A DNA stretch of 64,000 nucleotides from Pseudomonas sp. ZH-FAD (lineage in GTDB: Bacteria; Pseudomonadota; Gammaproteobacteria; Pseudomonadales; Pseudomonadaceae). Below are positions 52,410 to 62,907 of the stretch, in pieces. Made by a program: the position numbers and the translations under genes. The stretch lies in NCBI RefSeq assembly GCF_002803095.1, contig NZ_PGLR01000026.1, positions 26,189-90,188 on the forward strand. The letters run 5' to 3'. The first letter of the stretch is position 1; each line of letters opens with the position of its first letter. Below the pieces are notes generated by a model that was not told the DNA's origin, did no database searches, and was given only the letters and a program-made list of their open reading frames with translations.

Positions 52410-53164
52410 TGATTTCCGTGCGCAATCTGCGAAAAGCCTTCGGCAGCAACGAAGTACTCAAGGGCATCGACCTGGAGGTGGCCGCCGGCGAAGTAGTCGC
52501 CATCATCGGCCCCAGCGGCTCGGGCAAGACCACCCTGCTGCGCTGCCTCAACCTGCTGGAGCAACCCAGCGCCGGGCAGATCACGGTGGGCGATATCCAT
52601 ATCAATGCGGATAAGCCGCTCAAGGGCCAGCAGAAGCTCATCCGCCAACTGCGCCAGCAGGCCGGCTTCGTGTTCCAGAACTTCAACCTGTTCCCCCACC
52701 GCACGGCGCTGGAAAACGTCATCGAAGGCCCGGTGCAGGTGAAGAAGGAGCCGCGCGAAGCAGCCCTCGCCCATGCCCGCGCCCTGCTCGCCAAGGTGGG
52801 CCTGAGCGGCAAGGAAGACGCCTACCCCAAGCGCCTCTCCGGCGGCCAGCAACAGCGCGTGGCCATCGCCCGTGCCCTGGCCATGCGCCCGCAGGTGATC
52901 CTCTTCGACGAACCCACCTCGGCGCTCGACCCCGAGCTGGTGGGCGAAGTGCTGACCACCATCCGTGATCTGGCCGAAGAAAAACGCACCATGGTCATCG
53001 TCACCCACGAAATGGCCTTCGCCCGCGACGTGGCAGACCGGGCGATCTTCATCGACCAGGGGCACATCGTCGAACAGGGCCCGGCCAAGACCCTGTTCAC
53101 CGCGCCCCAGCACGAACGCACGCGGCAGTTTCTCAGCAAGTTTCTGCTCGACCGCTCGCTTTAG
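52409..53164 (+). CDS. Cystine ABC importer ATPase (YecC/TcyN-like)
   Basis: This 251-residue PAAT-type ATPase has Walker A GPSGSGKTT (about 34-42), the Q-loop FVFQNFNLFPH, signature LSGGQQQRVAIARAL, Walker B ILFDEPTSALDPE and the switch His in VTHEMAFA. It is last in the three-gene importer operon. No hairpin terminator is clear after TAG 53164; the following 445 bases are non-coding and contain the left copy of a 63-bp inverted repeat. Confidence 0.94.
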   Translation: MISVRNLRKAFGSNEVLKGIDLEVAAGEVVAIIGPSGSGKTTLLRCLNLLEQPSAGQITVGDIHINADKPLKGQQKLIRQLRQQAGFVFQNFNLFPHRTALENVIEGPVQVKKEPREAALAHARALLAKVGLSGKEDAYPKRLSGGQQQRVAIARALAMRPQVILFDEPTSALDPELVGEVLTTIRDLAEEKRTMVIVTHEMAFARDVADRAIFIDQGHIVEQGPAKTLFTAPQHERTRQFLSKFLLDRSL

Positions 53165-53609
53165 TCAGTCGTAGGCACGCACCTTTCACCTTATCTCCTG
53201 GCGCCCCGATTGAGCGCACTGCTCCACCCGCAGCGGCGGGGAATACATTGAGCAATTGCTGGGAGGACAGGCTGAGGTGAGAGCGGGAGTAAGCGCGATT
53301 TTTGGGCTGCTTGCGGCCATTAGCGGACGGTCATCAACCGCTACAATCGGCCAACAAGGCGGACGTTCTAGAGTCGGGAAAACTTATCTGCCCCTTTTCG
53401 TTCGGCCAATACATTGCCGCACGTCGAGAACGCGAAGTCAGCCAGATGGCGGCAATCTGATACCGTTTTTTATATGGACTCTGAGTCTGTTTTTATCTCG
53501 TCAGTGCTTTATACAGTGCGCTACCGACGTACTAGTGGACAGTGATCGGCCGCCCACTGTTTCTGACTCTCTGAAGACCGGACGATCTTGAGAGTCTTCA
53601 GGAACCACC
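53165..53609. other. Non-coding stretch before GAF-PAS-GGDEF-EAL gene
   Basis: The stretch contains the left 63-bp inverted-repeat copy (53264-53326) and then sequence of lower GC up to the gene start. A hairpin CGGTCATCAACCG lies at 53328-53340. I see no gene. The short open frame across the repeat (53256-53591) has no recognisable likeness. Confidence 0.6.
53264..53326 (+). repeat. Left copy of 63-bp inverted repeat
   Basis: This matches the reverse complement of 55983-56045 at 60 of 63 positions by my alignment. The copies enclose about 2.7 kb with only the GAF-PAS-GGDEF-EAL gene, suggesting insertion or inversion of this segment. Confidence 0.85.
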
Positions 53610-55835
53610 ATGAACACTTTTTGCACGGGCCTGCAGAGCAAGACACTTGCAGATCCGCAACGTGACATTCTTGGAATGATCGCGGCCGACCATCATCTGG
53701 ACGAAATACTCAGCGCGATCTGCCAGATGCTCGACACACAGGCCCCCACAACCCGCTCCTCGATTTTGCTTGCTGATGCCGAGGGCAAACGCTTGCTTAA
53801 CGGCGCAGCGCCCGGCCTGCCGGCAGAGTACAACAAGGCGGTTCATGGAATGGCCATTGGTCCACAGGAAGGAACCTGCGGCACCGCAGCGTTCCGGCGC
53901 GAGCTTGTAGTCACCGAGGACATCGCCCTGGATCCACGTTGGGAGCGCTTTCGCAGCTTGGCGCTGGGGCATAACCTGCGCTCGTGCTGGTCGCTGCCGT
54001 TGCTCTCCCATCAAGGAGGCGTGTTGGGCACATTTGCCCTGTACCAGAGCCGCACCCATACGCCGAACGAGGCGCAGATTCAACAAATGACCTGCGCCGC
54101 CCAACTCGCCGTCATCGCTATCCGTCATGAGCGTGACGGCCAACGTCTGGAGGAAAGCGAACAACGTTTTCGCTCATTGTTTACCTACAACCCAAACCCG
54201 GTTTTCGCGCTTGATCTGGCCGGCAATATCCAGAGTGTGAATCCGGCAGGCCTGAAGCTGAAACCGCACACTGCCTCCAACTTCATTGGCCATCACTTTT
54301 CTCACCTGGTGCTCGAAGAAGACCTGCAACGGGTCAGCCAGCATTTTTCAGCAGCCCGCGCCGGAGTGCCCCAACGCTTTGAGGCCCGGCTTCGCGACGA
54401 GAGTGACAACCTGTTGACCATGGACATCTCCAACCTGCCGATCATGGTCAATGACAAGATCGTCGGTGTGTTTGGCATCGCTCGGGATATCAGCGAGCAG
54501 AAGCATTTCGAGCGCCAAGTGAGCTTCAACGCCAGCCATGACCGGCTGACCGGTTTGCTTAATCGTGTTTCGCTTGAAGACCGGCTTGCTCTGGATTGTC
54601 ACATCAGTCGTCGGCATAAGCGCCGCCTGGCGGTAATGTACCTTGATCTGGATGGATTCAAATCCATTAACGATTCGATCGGGCACTACTTCGGCGACCA
54701 AGTGCTGATTGAGGTCGCGCAGCGTATGACCCAGCAGGTTCGTCCCGGGGATACCATCGTGCGCATGGGCGGTGATGAATTTATCGTTCTGCTACCGGAC
54801 CTACTTTGTGATGAGGACGTTGTGCCGGTGGCCGAGCGATTGATGGCCAGCATTGCCAAACCCTACTGCGTCCAGGGCATGGACCTGCACGTGAGTGCTA
54901 GTGTCGGTATCACCCTGAGCGATGGTCATATCGAGCAGCCGATGCAGCTGATCCAGCAGGCTGACATGGCGATGTACAAAGCCAAGCAGCAAGGGCGCAA
55001 CAACTTTCAGTGGTACACCAGCGATCTGAATCAGCGCGTTTGCGAGTACGCGAGCCTGCGCAACGACCTGCAAAAGGCGATCGAAACTCAGGCATTACAG
55101 CTGCATTATCAACCGCAGGTGGACGCGCGCACGGGGCGGGTGGTCGGGCTAGAAGCGTTGCTGCGCTGGGAGCATCCGGAAAAGGGGTTTATCTCACCAA
55201 CGGTGTTTGTACCGGTGGCTGAAGACAGTGGCCAGATCATCCCGTTAAGCCTTTGGGTACTCGATGCGGCCTGTGCGCAGTTGCGCCAGCTAAGTGATCA
55301 AGGCACCACGAGCATCTCGATGGCGGTGAATATTTCGCCGATGCATTTTCATCGCGGCCATTTCGTCCAGTATGTCCAGGCCACCCTTGAAAAACATGGT
55401 CTACGGGGTGAGCAGTTGGAGCTGGAGATCACCGAGTCGCTTCTATTGAATAACGCTGAGCAGGCGATCGAAACGCTGCACCGGCTCAAGGCGCTGGGGG
55501 TGCGCATTGCACTGGACGATTTCGGCACCGGTTTTTCCAGCCTCAGCTACCTCAAGCGTTTGCCCATCGACAAAATCAAGATTGACCGCTCCTTCGTCCA
55601 GGAAATCGCTACCGATCATAACGATGCAGCGATCACCCAAGGCATTATTTCAATGGCCCATCACCTCAGCCTGACGGTGGTCGCCGAGGGCGTGGAAACA
55701 GAGTCGCAAATGGAATTTCTGAAGGGCAGCTGCTGCGATGTTTTTCAGGGGTATTACTTTGCCAAACCGATGCCTTTTGTAGAGCTCGAAGCGTTCTTGG
55801 GCCTCCCAGCATCCATACCTGACCGGCAGTCCTGA
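53610..55835 (+). CDS. GAF-PAS-GGDEF-EAL cyclic-di-GMP protein
   Basis: This 741-residue cytosolic protein has GAF (about 20-170), PAS (about 175-295), GGDEF (about 310-470) and EAL (about 490-735) domains in order. GGDEF is intact at 387-391 with an RPGD I-site five residues before. The EAL domain keeps EALLRW (from 515), ITESLLL, LDDFGTGFSSL, KIDRSF and VAEGVE, so both activities look possible. It may be a bifunctional enzyme, with GAF/PAS choosing the output. It has lower GC and less biased codons than its neighbours and is enclosed by a 63-bp inverted repeat. Confidence 0.93.
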   Translation: MNTFCTGLQSKTLADPQRDILGMIAADHHLDEILSAICQMLDTQAPTTRSSILLADAEGKRLLNGAAPGLPAEYNKAVHGMAIGPQEGTCGTAAFRRELVVTEDIALDPRWERFRSLALGHNLRSCWSLPLLSHQGGVLGTFALYQSRTHTPNEAQIQQMTCAAQLAVIAIRHERDGQRLEESEQRFRSLFTYNPNPVFALDLAGNIQSVNPAGLKLKPHTASNFIGHHFSHLVLEEDLQRVSQHFSAARAGVPQRFEARLRDESDNLLTMDISNLPIMVNDKIVGVFGIARDISEQKHFERQVSFNASHDRLTGLLNRVSLEDRLALDCHISRRHKRRLAVMYLDLDGFKSINDSIGHYFGDQVLIEVAQRMTQQVRPGDTIVRMGGDEFIVLLPDLLCDEDVVPVAERLMASIAKPYCVQGMDLHVSASVGITLSDGHIEQPMQLIQQADMAMYKAKQQGRNNFQWYTSDLNQRVCEYASLRNDLQKAIETQALQLHYQPQVDARTGRVVGLEALLRWEHPEKGFISPTVFVPVAEDSGQIIPLSLWVLDAACAQLRQLSDQGTTSISMAVNISPMHFHRGHFVQYVQATLEKHGLRGEQLELEITESLLLNNAEQAIETLHRLKALGVRIALDDFGTGFSSLSYLKRLPIDKIKIDRSFVQEIATDHNDAAITQGIISMAHHLSLTVVAEGVETESQMEFLKGSCCDVFQGYYFAKPMPFVELEAFLGLPASIPDRQS

Positions 55836-55982
55836 GGGGGCCCAGCCCTGAAAATCAGACATCAAGGAGCATTTCTCTGCGCAGTCGTGTATCGAGCTGG
55901 CGAACCGTAATCGCACTTTGGTCTACATCCTGGTCGCCCAAGCGGGGAAAGGGAGCAGATTTATTTTCTCTGCTATAAACGC

Positions 55983-56045
55983 CCGCTAGTGGTCGCAAGC
56001 AGCCCAAAAATCGCGCTTACTCCCGCTCTCACCTCAGTCTGTCCT
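55983..56045 (-). repeat. Right copy of 63-bp inverted repeat
   Basis: Inverted partner of 53264-53326, with three mismatches. It lies 147 bases after the GGDEF-EAL stop. The rest of 55836-56334 contains no gene I can support; an antisense frame 55973-56302 crosses the repeat but shows no family features. Confidence 0.85.
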
Positions 56046-56334
56046 GTCACGGTCAATCCCGTGAGTCGCATGGCCAGGTCTGAATCCGTCGTTACCCCCT
56101 TCCCCACACCTCGCGCCGGGCCAACGTCCTGTGACGCTGCGTCCAACGCCCGCCAGCTATAGCCGTGCATGGCGGCTGCTTTCGCTCTAGCGTAAGTCAA
56201 CTTGAGAAAGGTGGAATTTACAGGCTCCGAGGGCGCGCCCAATACTGGTTCCGCCTGCGCAGGCCTGGGCCTGGAGCGTCTCGGTTCGCAGGTGACACAC
56301 ACCCTATCCAGCGCATAACAACAAGAGGCGCCCT

Positions 56335-57741
56335 ATGAACACGCCGCGCAATGCCGGACGCGAGCTGCCCAGGCTCGAAGTTCGCTCGATCGATTACGTG
56401 CCGCGCGAAGAACGTCATGGAAAGATCTGGCACCAGGGACCGTTCTGGTTCACCGGCAATTTCGTCTTTCTCACCATGATGGTCGGCTTCACCGGCCCGA
56501 GCATGGGCCTCGGCACGCTGTGGAGCATGCTCGCGGTGGTGATCGGCGCCGGTTTCGGCACCATCTTCATGGCGCTGCATGCCAACCAGGGGCCGAAGAT
56601 GGGCCTACCGCAGATGATCCAGTCCCGCGCGCAGTTCGGCAGCCGCGGCGCCATCGTACCGTTCGCCGCGACGGTGTTTGTCTACATCGGCTTCATCGTC
56701 TTTGGGGTGATTCTGGTCACACAGGCGATACAGCTGGTGCTACCCGGCTCCAAGGGGTTCTGGTACCCGACGTTGGTGGTGGTTTCGATCATCGTCGCGG
56801 TGGTCGGCTATGACCTGCTGCATTTCGTGCAGCGCTGGCTGACCTACGTGCTCATCGCCACCTTCGCCATCGTCACCTTCCTGGCTTTCACGGCGCTACC
56901 GCAGGCCTCTGCCACACCAATGCCGACGAACTGGGACACCACGGCGTTCCTGGTGCAGCTGTCGCTCGCAGCCGGCTACAACATCAGCTACTCGGTATAC
57001 GTGTCGGACTATTCGCGCTACCTGCCCGAGGACGCGCCGAGCGGCAAGTTGATCTTCTGGACATACCTTGGTGCCGCCGGCTCGGCCGTCTGGTTGATGT
57101 CACTGGGGGCGATGCTGGCCACCTACATTCCAGGGGCAGACGGCATCGTCGCCCTGGTGACTACCGGTAACCATCTGTTCCCCGGCTTCGGTGTGTTCGT
57201 GGTGATGATCGGCGCGGCGGCGCAACTGTCGGTCACCGGCGTGAACTGCTACGGCGCGATGCTCACCGGCATCAGTGCAGTGGACGGCTTCCGCCCGGTG
57301 CGACCAACTCTGGGCCTGCGCGTGGCTGGGCTGTCGCTGGTCGGCGTCGCCTCGATCGTCATTTCGCTGTCGTTACCCGAGGCGTACATGACCAGCTTCA
57401 ACGGTTTCGTCCTGCTGATGCTGTATTTCCTGATCCCTTGGACGGCGGTGAACCTCGTGGACTTCTACGCGGTGCGCAAGGGCGAGTACTCGATCAGCGA
57501 AATCTTCAACCCGCAAGGCATTTACGGCCGCTGGGCCTGGCAGGGCATTCTGTCCTACGCCGCCGCGTTCCTCAGCATGATTCCGTTCTTCTCGCTGCCC
57601 TTCTACATCGGCCCGGCAGCCGAAGCCCTGGGTGGCGCGGACGTGGCCTTCCTTCCCGGCCTGCTGGTCGGCGGCGGCCTCTACTACCTGCTGACTCAGA
57701 ACAGCCACGCGCGCACCACGGCAACAGCGAACCGCGCCTAG
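56335..57741 (+). CDS. NCS1-family nucleobase/cation symporter
   Basis: This 468-residue transporter is of the purine/cytosine permease (NCS1) family with about 12 membrane segments. Motifs include FTGPSMGLGTLWSML, the middle-helix SYSVYVSDYSRYLPEDAPSG and NLVDFYAVRKGEYSI near residue 380, all typical. It takes up a nucleobase-like or hydantoin-like compound with a cation. Downstream lie a nitrilase-family hydrolase and a small membrane protein, and a LysR gene, so they could form a catabolic unit for a nitrile or amide heterocycle. The exact substrate is unknown. Confidence 0.9.
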   Translation: MNTPRNAGRELPRLEVRSIDYVPREERHGKIWHQGPFWFTGNFVFLTMMVGFTGPSMGLGTLWSMLAVVIGAGFGTIFMALHANQGPKMGLPQMIQSRAQFGSRGAIVPFAATVFVYIGFIVFGVILVTQAIQLVLPGSKGFWYPTLVVVSIIVAVVGYDLLHFVQRWLTYVLIATFAIVTFLAFTALPQASATPMPTNWDTTAFLVQLSLAAGYNISYSVYVSDYSRYLPEDAPSGKLIFWTYLGAAGSAVWLMSLGAMLATYIPGADGIVALVTTGNHLFPGFGVFVVMIGAAAQLSVTGVNCYGAMLTGISAVDGFRPVRPTLGLRVAGLSLVGVASIVISLSLPEAYMTSFNGFVLLMLYFLIPWTAVNLVDFYAVRKGEYSISEIFNPQGIYGRWAWQGILSYAAAFLSMIPFFSLPFYIGPAAEALGGADVAFLPGLLVGGGLYYLLTQNSHARTTATANRA

Positions 57742-57776
57742 CCAATCCAACTGTCGCTTCACCCTGACCCTACCCC

Positions 57777-57799
57777 CGAGGGCGGCCGGGCCGCCCTCG
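57777..57799. promoter_or_regulatory. Intercistronic hairpin between permease and nitrilase genes
   Basis: CGAGGGCGGC and GCCGCCCTCG form a perfect 10-bp stem with a 3-base loop, 36 bases after the permease stop and 27 before the nitrilase start. There is no T-run, so read-through is possible. Confidence 0.6.
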
Positions 57800-57825
57800 C
57801 TCACCCGCGTTTCAGGTAACTGACC

Positions 57826-58794
57826 ATGAACCACAAGACCATCGCCCTCATTCAACACCCTCCGATCGTGCTCGACACGGCGCAATCGCTGGAGCGCGCC
57901 GTCGTCCTGATCGCCGAGGCAGTTGCCCAGGGCGCACAACTGATCGTGTTTCCCGAAACCTGGCTGAGCTGCTACCCGGCGTGGGTATTCGGCCTGGCCG
58001 GCTGGGACGATGCCCAAGCCAAGCACTGGTACCAGAAGCTGCTGGCCGACAGCCCGGTGCTCGGCGCGCATGACGACATGCTCGATGGCCTGGCACCGCT
58101 GCGTGCAGCAGCCCGCGAACACAAGGTGTGTGTGGTCATCGGCATCAACGAGCGGGCGCGGGCGCAAGGTGGCTCGTTGTACAACTCGCTGGTCACCATC
58201 GGCGACGACGGTTGCCTGCTTAACGTGCACCGCAAACTCACGCCGACCCATACCGAGCGGAATGTCTGGGCCCAGGGCGACGCGGCCGGACTGCGTGTGG
58301 TCGATACCCCGATCGGTCGCGTCGGCGGGCTGGTGTGCTGGGAGCACTGGCACCCGCTGGCCCGTCAGGCGCTGCATGCTCAGGACGAGCAGATCCACGT
58401 CGCGGTCTGGCCAGACATGCCGGAGATGCATCACGTCGCCGCCCGCGCCTATGCCTTCGAGGGGCGCTGCTTCGTGCTCTGCGCCGGACAGTACCTGACC
58501 ACCGCCGACATCCCTCGCGAATTGCTTGACGCTTATTGCCAGGGCGCCGGCGCCGAACAATCAGCCGATGGCGTGCTGTTCGCCGGTGGCTCGGGGGTGA
58601 TCGGCCCGGATGGCCAATGGTTGGCACCGCCACTGGTGGGCAAGGCCAGCATCGTGCTGGCGACGCTCGATCTGGACTACGTCGATGCACAGCGCCACGA
58701 CCTCGACGTGGCCGGGCACTACCTGCGCCCGGACATTTTCGAGCTGCGCGTCGACCGCCGCCCACGCCATGGCATCGAACTGCTCGACGCCTGA
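57826..58794 (+). CDS. Nitrilase-family carbon-nitrogen hydrolase
   Basis: This 322-residue nitrilase-superfamily enzyme has the triad Glu44 in LIVFPETWL, Lys137 in VHRKLTPTH and Cys171 in GGLVCWEHWHPLARQAL. The CWEHW form and length are those of true nitrilases (nitrile to acid plus ammonia) rather than amidases. It is cytosolic. It is encoded 84 bases after the NCS1 permease, with an intervening hairpin. The permease may bring in its nitrile-containing substrate. The chemical substrate (aliphatic or arylacetonitrile) is not evident from sequence. Confidence 0.9.
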   Translation: MNHKTIALIQHPPIVLDTAQSLERAVVLIAEAVAQGAQLIVFPETWLSCYPAWVFGLAGWDDAQAKHWYQKLLADSPVLGAHDDMLDGLAPLRAAAREHKVCVVIGINERARAQGGSLYNSLVTIGDDGCLLNVHRKLTPTHTERNVWAQGDAAGLRVVDTPIGRVGGLVCWEHWHPLARQALHAQDEQIHVAVWPDMPEMHHVAARAYAFEGRCFVLCAGQYLTTADIPRELLDAYCQGAGAEQSADGVLFAGGSGVIGPDGQWLAPPLVGKASIVLATLDLDYVDAQRHDLDVAGHYLRPDIFELRVDRRPRHGIELLDA

Positions 58795-58846
58795 GCGGCC
58801 TCGCACTCCGCATCAGCCCCTTTCCATTTATTGAAGTGCTCTCGTG

Positions 58847-59236
58847 ATGAATGATCTGCTGCTCGCCACCGCCCTGCTCTCCCTCGCCCTTGGCGCCCTC
58901 TCCGGCTTCGCCGTGCTCACCTGCGTCGACTATCCGGACAAGGCCCGCGCCCTGGGCGTGGTCAACCCGATGCGCATTCGCCAAGCCCATATCGACTGGA
59001 TCGTGATGGGCACGGTGATGGCCGCCACCGCCCTCGCCGCACCGGACATGCCGGGCTGGATCTATGCACTGGTGTTGTTCGGCGGCGTGGTCAACCCGCT
59101 CACTTTCGTACCGATGGCCTTCTCCAAAACCGTGGACACCACCCAGGCGTTTCGACTCATCTCGCTGCTGTCCTTCACCTCGCTGAGCAGCGGCTTGGTG
59201 GTGGCGGCCGGGTATTTCATCAGCACCCGCTTCTAG
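58847..59236 (+). CDS. Small four-helix membrane protein
   Basis: This protein of about 129 residues has four hydrophobic helices: LLLATALLSLALGALSGFAV, the one around 50-65, GWIYALVLFGGVVNPLTFVP and FTSLSSGLVVAAGYF. A conserved-looking turn RIRQAHIDWIVMG lies between helices 1 and 2. I do not recognise a characterised family. ATG 58847 is used; a GTG three bases earlier is possible. It lies downstream of the nitrilase gene and upstream of a LysR gene and is probably the last gene of the permease-nitrilase unit. Function is unknown. Confidence 0.75.
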   Translation: MNDLLLATALLSLALGALSGFAVLTCVDYPDKARALGVVNPMRIRQAHIDWIVMGTVMAATALAAPDMPGWIYALVLFGGVVNPLTFVPMAFSKTVDTTQAFRLISLLSFTSLSSGLVVAAGYFISTRF

Positions 59237-59313
59237 CCAACGAACGCCCGACGCGGTGAGAAGTGCCATACTCGGCGCGGGCAATAAGACAGACCTGACA
59301 GACGGATCACCCC

Positions 59314-60225
59314 ATGCTGGCCAATCTCTCGGACATCGACCTGAAAATGCTGCGCATCTTTTGCTCGATCGTCGAGGCTGGCGGTTTCACCGCTGCACAG
59401 GTTCGCCTGAACACCAGTCTGCCGCGCTTGAGCGTGACGGTTCGCGACCTGGAAACGCGGCTGGGCTACACCCTTTGCCGGCGCGGCAAGGGTGGCTTCC
59501 AACTGACCGACCAGGGCGCCCAGGTGTATGCCGCCGCGCAGGAGCTGAACGCCGACATGGAGCGTTTCCGCCAGCGTCTGGTACTGCTCAACGCCCGCCA
59601 TCCGGAAACCCTGCGCGTGGGCAGCATCGACAACCTCATCACCCTCGAACCGGCACCTGTGCCGCTGGCCCTCGCGCGCCTGCGTGAAGCGATTCCAGAC
59701 ACCCGCATCGTGCTGCAGATTCTCACTGCCGAAGGGCTCGAACAGGCAGTCATCAATGGCGACCTCGACCTGGCCATCGGTGTGTTCGATCACCAGCTCT
59801 CCGGCGTGCACTACCTGGAGCTGTTCGAGGAACGGCAGAACCTCTACTGCGGGCGCGGCCATCCATTCTTTATCCGCACCGACAGTTCCCTGAGCGACAC
59901 GGAAATCTTCAGCGCCGAATACGTCGACCGTGGCCTGGTGGTGGAGAATCGCAAGCCATTCACCTTCCCTTTCAACAGTGTATCCAGTGCAGCCTCGACC
60001 GAGGCCGTCGCCTCGCTGATCGCGTCCGGCCACTTCATAGGCTACCTGCCCGGGCACTACGCCGAAGTGCTGGTGGCGCGCGGTACGCTGCGTCCGATCT
60101 GGCCTGCGCGCTTTTCCTATAATGCCAGGTGCCATTGCATCACCCGCCAGGGCGTGCCGCACAGCACGTCGATGGAGCGCTTCATCGCGGCCCTGAGCGC
60201 CGCGACGGCCACAATCGCTCCCTGA
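59314..60225 (+). CDS. LysR-family regulator
   Basis: This 303-residue LysR-type regulator has HTH FCSIVEAGGFTAAQVRLNTS, then LPRLSVTVRDLETRLGYTLC, and an effector domain with RVGSIDNLITLEP. It lies 77 bases after the small membrane protein gene, in the same direction. It could be the regulator of the permease-nitrilase genes, though LysR genes are more often divergent. The ligand is unknown. No clear operator was spotted in the 77-base gap. Confidence 0.9.
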   Translation: MLANLSDIDLKMLRIFCSIVEAGGFTAAQVRLNTSLPRLSVTVRDLETRLGYTLCRRGKGGFQLTDQGAQVYAAAQELNADMERFRQRLVLLNARHPETLRVGSIDNLITLEPAPVPLALARLREAIPDTRIVLQILTAEGLEQAVINGDLDLAIGVFDHQLSGVHYLELFEERQNLYCGRGHPFFIRTDSSLSDTEIFSAEYVDRGLVVENRKPFTFPFNSVSSAASTEAVASLIASGHFIGYLPGHYAEVLVARGTLRPIWPARFSYNARCHCITRQGVPHSTSMERFIAALSAATATIAP

Positions 60226-60533
60226 GCGCACGCCACGCCGTCACGACGCGATGACACCCGGTCGAACAACCTGAAGCAGGATGGGCTGTGGTTCGGGATG
60301 CCAAGTGATACCATTGCGCGCTTCGACGGCGCCCTGAGCAGCACCAGGCCCCGGCGCCACGATGCCCGACACTCCCCCATGCCCCACCAGCCTTATCGGC
60401 TCGTCTGCCGGCAAGGGCGTAGCGTTCACTCATATGCGCAGGTTCGTCTTCCTCGGTTCGGGCCGGGCTGAAAGGCTCGAAAGCGGTATCACCCTTTAAA
60501 CAGCGCACCTCAAGTTATTGATAGGTAAGTCCT
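60226..60533. other. Non-coding stretch before ABC-F gene
   Basis: I see no gene or repeat in these 308 bases. AGGTAAG (60523-60529) just before the TTG start of the ABC-F gene is its likely ribosome-binding site; the promoter probably lies within this region but was not assigned. Confidence 0.5.
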
Positions 60534-62120
<1,587 letters not shown>

Positions 62121-62138
62121 CGCCTGCTGCAGAAATGA

Positions 62139-62168
62139 CAAAGCCCGCTTTCGCGGGCTTTGTTGTTT
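62139..62168 (+). terminator. Rho-independent terminator of the ABC-F gene
   Basis: CAAAGCCCGC and GCGGGCTTTG form a perfect 10-bp stem with a TTTC loop, then TTGTTT. It starts 18 bases after the ABC-F stop, and the A-rich left arm may also end the opposing azoreductase transcript. Confidence 0.92.
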
Positions 62169-62179
62169 CAGCGTTCTGC

Positions 62180-62788
62180 TCAGGCAGTAGCGAACAGCTC
62201 GGAGATACGCTGCGCTGCACCTTTCATGGCTTCGGCGCGCGGCTCTTCGCCGTAGGCCAGACCTTCGGCGCGAACGATCTCGATGTCGTCGATACCGACG
62301 AAGTTCAGCATGCGCACCAGATAGTCCTCATGCGCCTGGCCGGACGGCTGGCCGGCATGAATACCGCCGGCGCTGGAGGCGATCACCACGGTCTTGCCGC
62401 CAGCCAGCCCTACCGGGCCGTTCTCGGTGTACTTGAAGCTCTTGCCGGCGACGGCGATGCGGTCGATCCAGGCCTTCAGTTGGCTGGGAATGGCGAAGTT
62501 GTACATCGGCGCACCGATGACGATGGCATCGGCAGCGAGAAACTCTTCCAGGGTGCGTTCGGCCAGCTCGGCCTCGTGTTTCTGCGCGGCGTCACGCAGC
62601 TCGGCCGGGGTGCCGGCGGCTACCAGGGTGGCAGCGGAAAAGTGGCTCAGCGCATCGCTGGCCAGGTCGCGGTAGGTCACCTGAACATCTGTAGTGACAG
62701 CACTCCAGGCCTCGACTACAGAACGGCTGAGCTGACGGGAAGCGGAAGCATCACCAAGGATGCTGGAATCGAGGTGCAGTAGTTTCAT
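62180..62788 (-). CDS. azoR: FMN-dependent NADH-azoreductase
   Basis: This 202-residue flavodoxin-fold enzyme is of the AzoR/AcpD type, which reduces azo dyes and quinones with NAD(P)H. The FMN-binding stretches LHLDSSILGDASASRQLSR, GAPMYNFAIPSQLKAWIDRI and ASSAGGIHAG are standard. Its length is normal. It is divergent from a LysR gene at 62908, in a 119-base gap, which probably regulates it, as in many azoR-lysR pairs. It is convergent with the ABC-F gene over a shared terminator. Confidence 0.94.
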   Translation of the reverse strand: MKLLHLDSSILGDASASRQLSRSVVEAWSAVTTDVQVTYRDLASDALSHFSAATLVAAGTPAELRDAAQKHEAELAERTLEEFLAADAIVIGAPMYNFAIPSQLKAWIDRIAVAGKSFKYTENGPVGLAGGKTVVIASSAGGIHAGQPSGQAHEDYLVRMLNFVGIDDIEIVRAEGLAYGEEPRAEAMKGAAQRISELFATA

Positions 62789-62907
62789 AGGTGCTCTCCA
62801 GAGTGTCGTGCGACGTGGTGACGCAATTGCGGAGAGCCTACCGATGTAACCAATAGCCGATAAGATGGCAAAAATGCGATAGTTCGTCCCATTAATAGGA
62901 CGATGAC

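Noticed and set aside
53264..56045. Prophage or insertion sequence
   Set aside because: No transposase, integrase or phage gene is present between the inverted repeats.
55973..56302. Minus-strand open frame across the right 63-bp repeat
   Set aside because: The shared part arises from the repeat itself; no start signal or family features.
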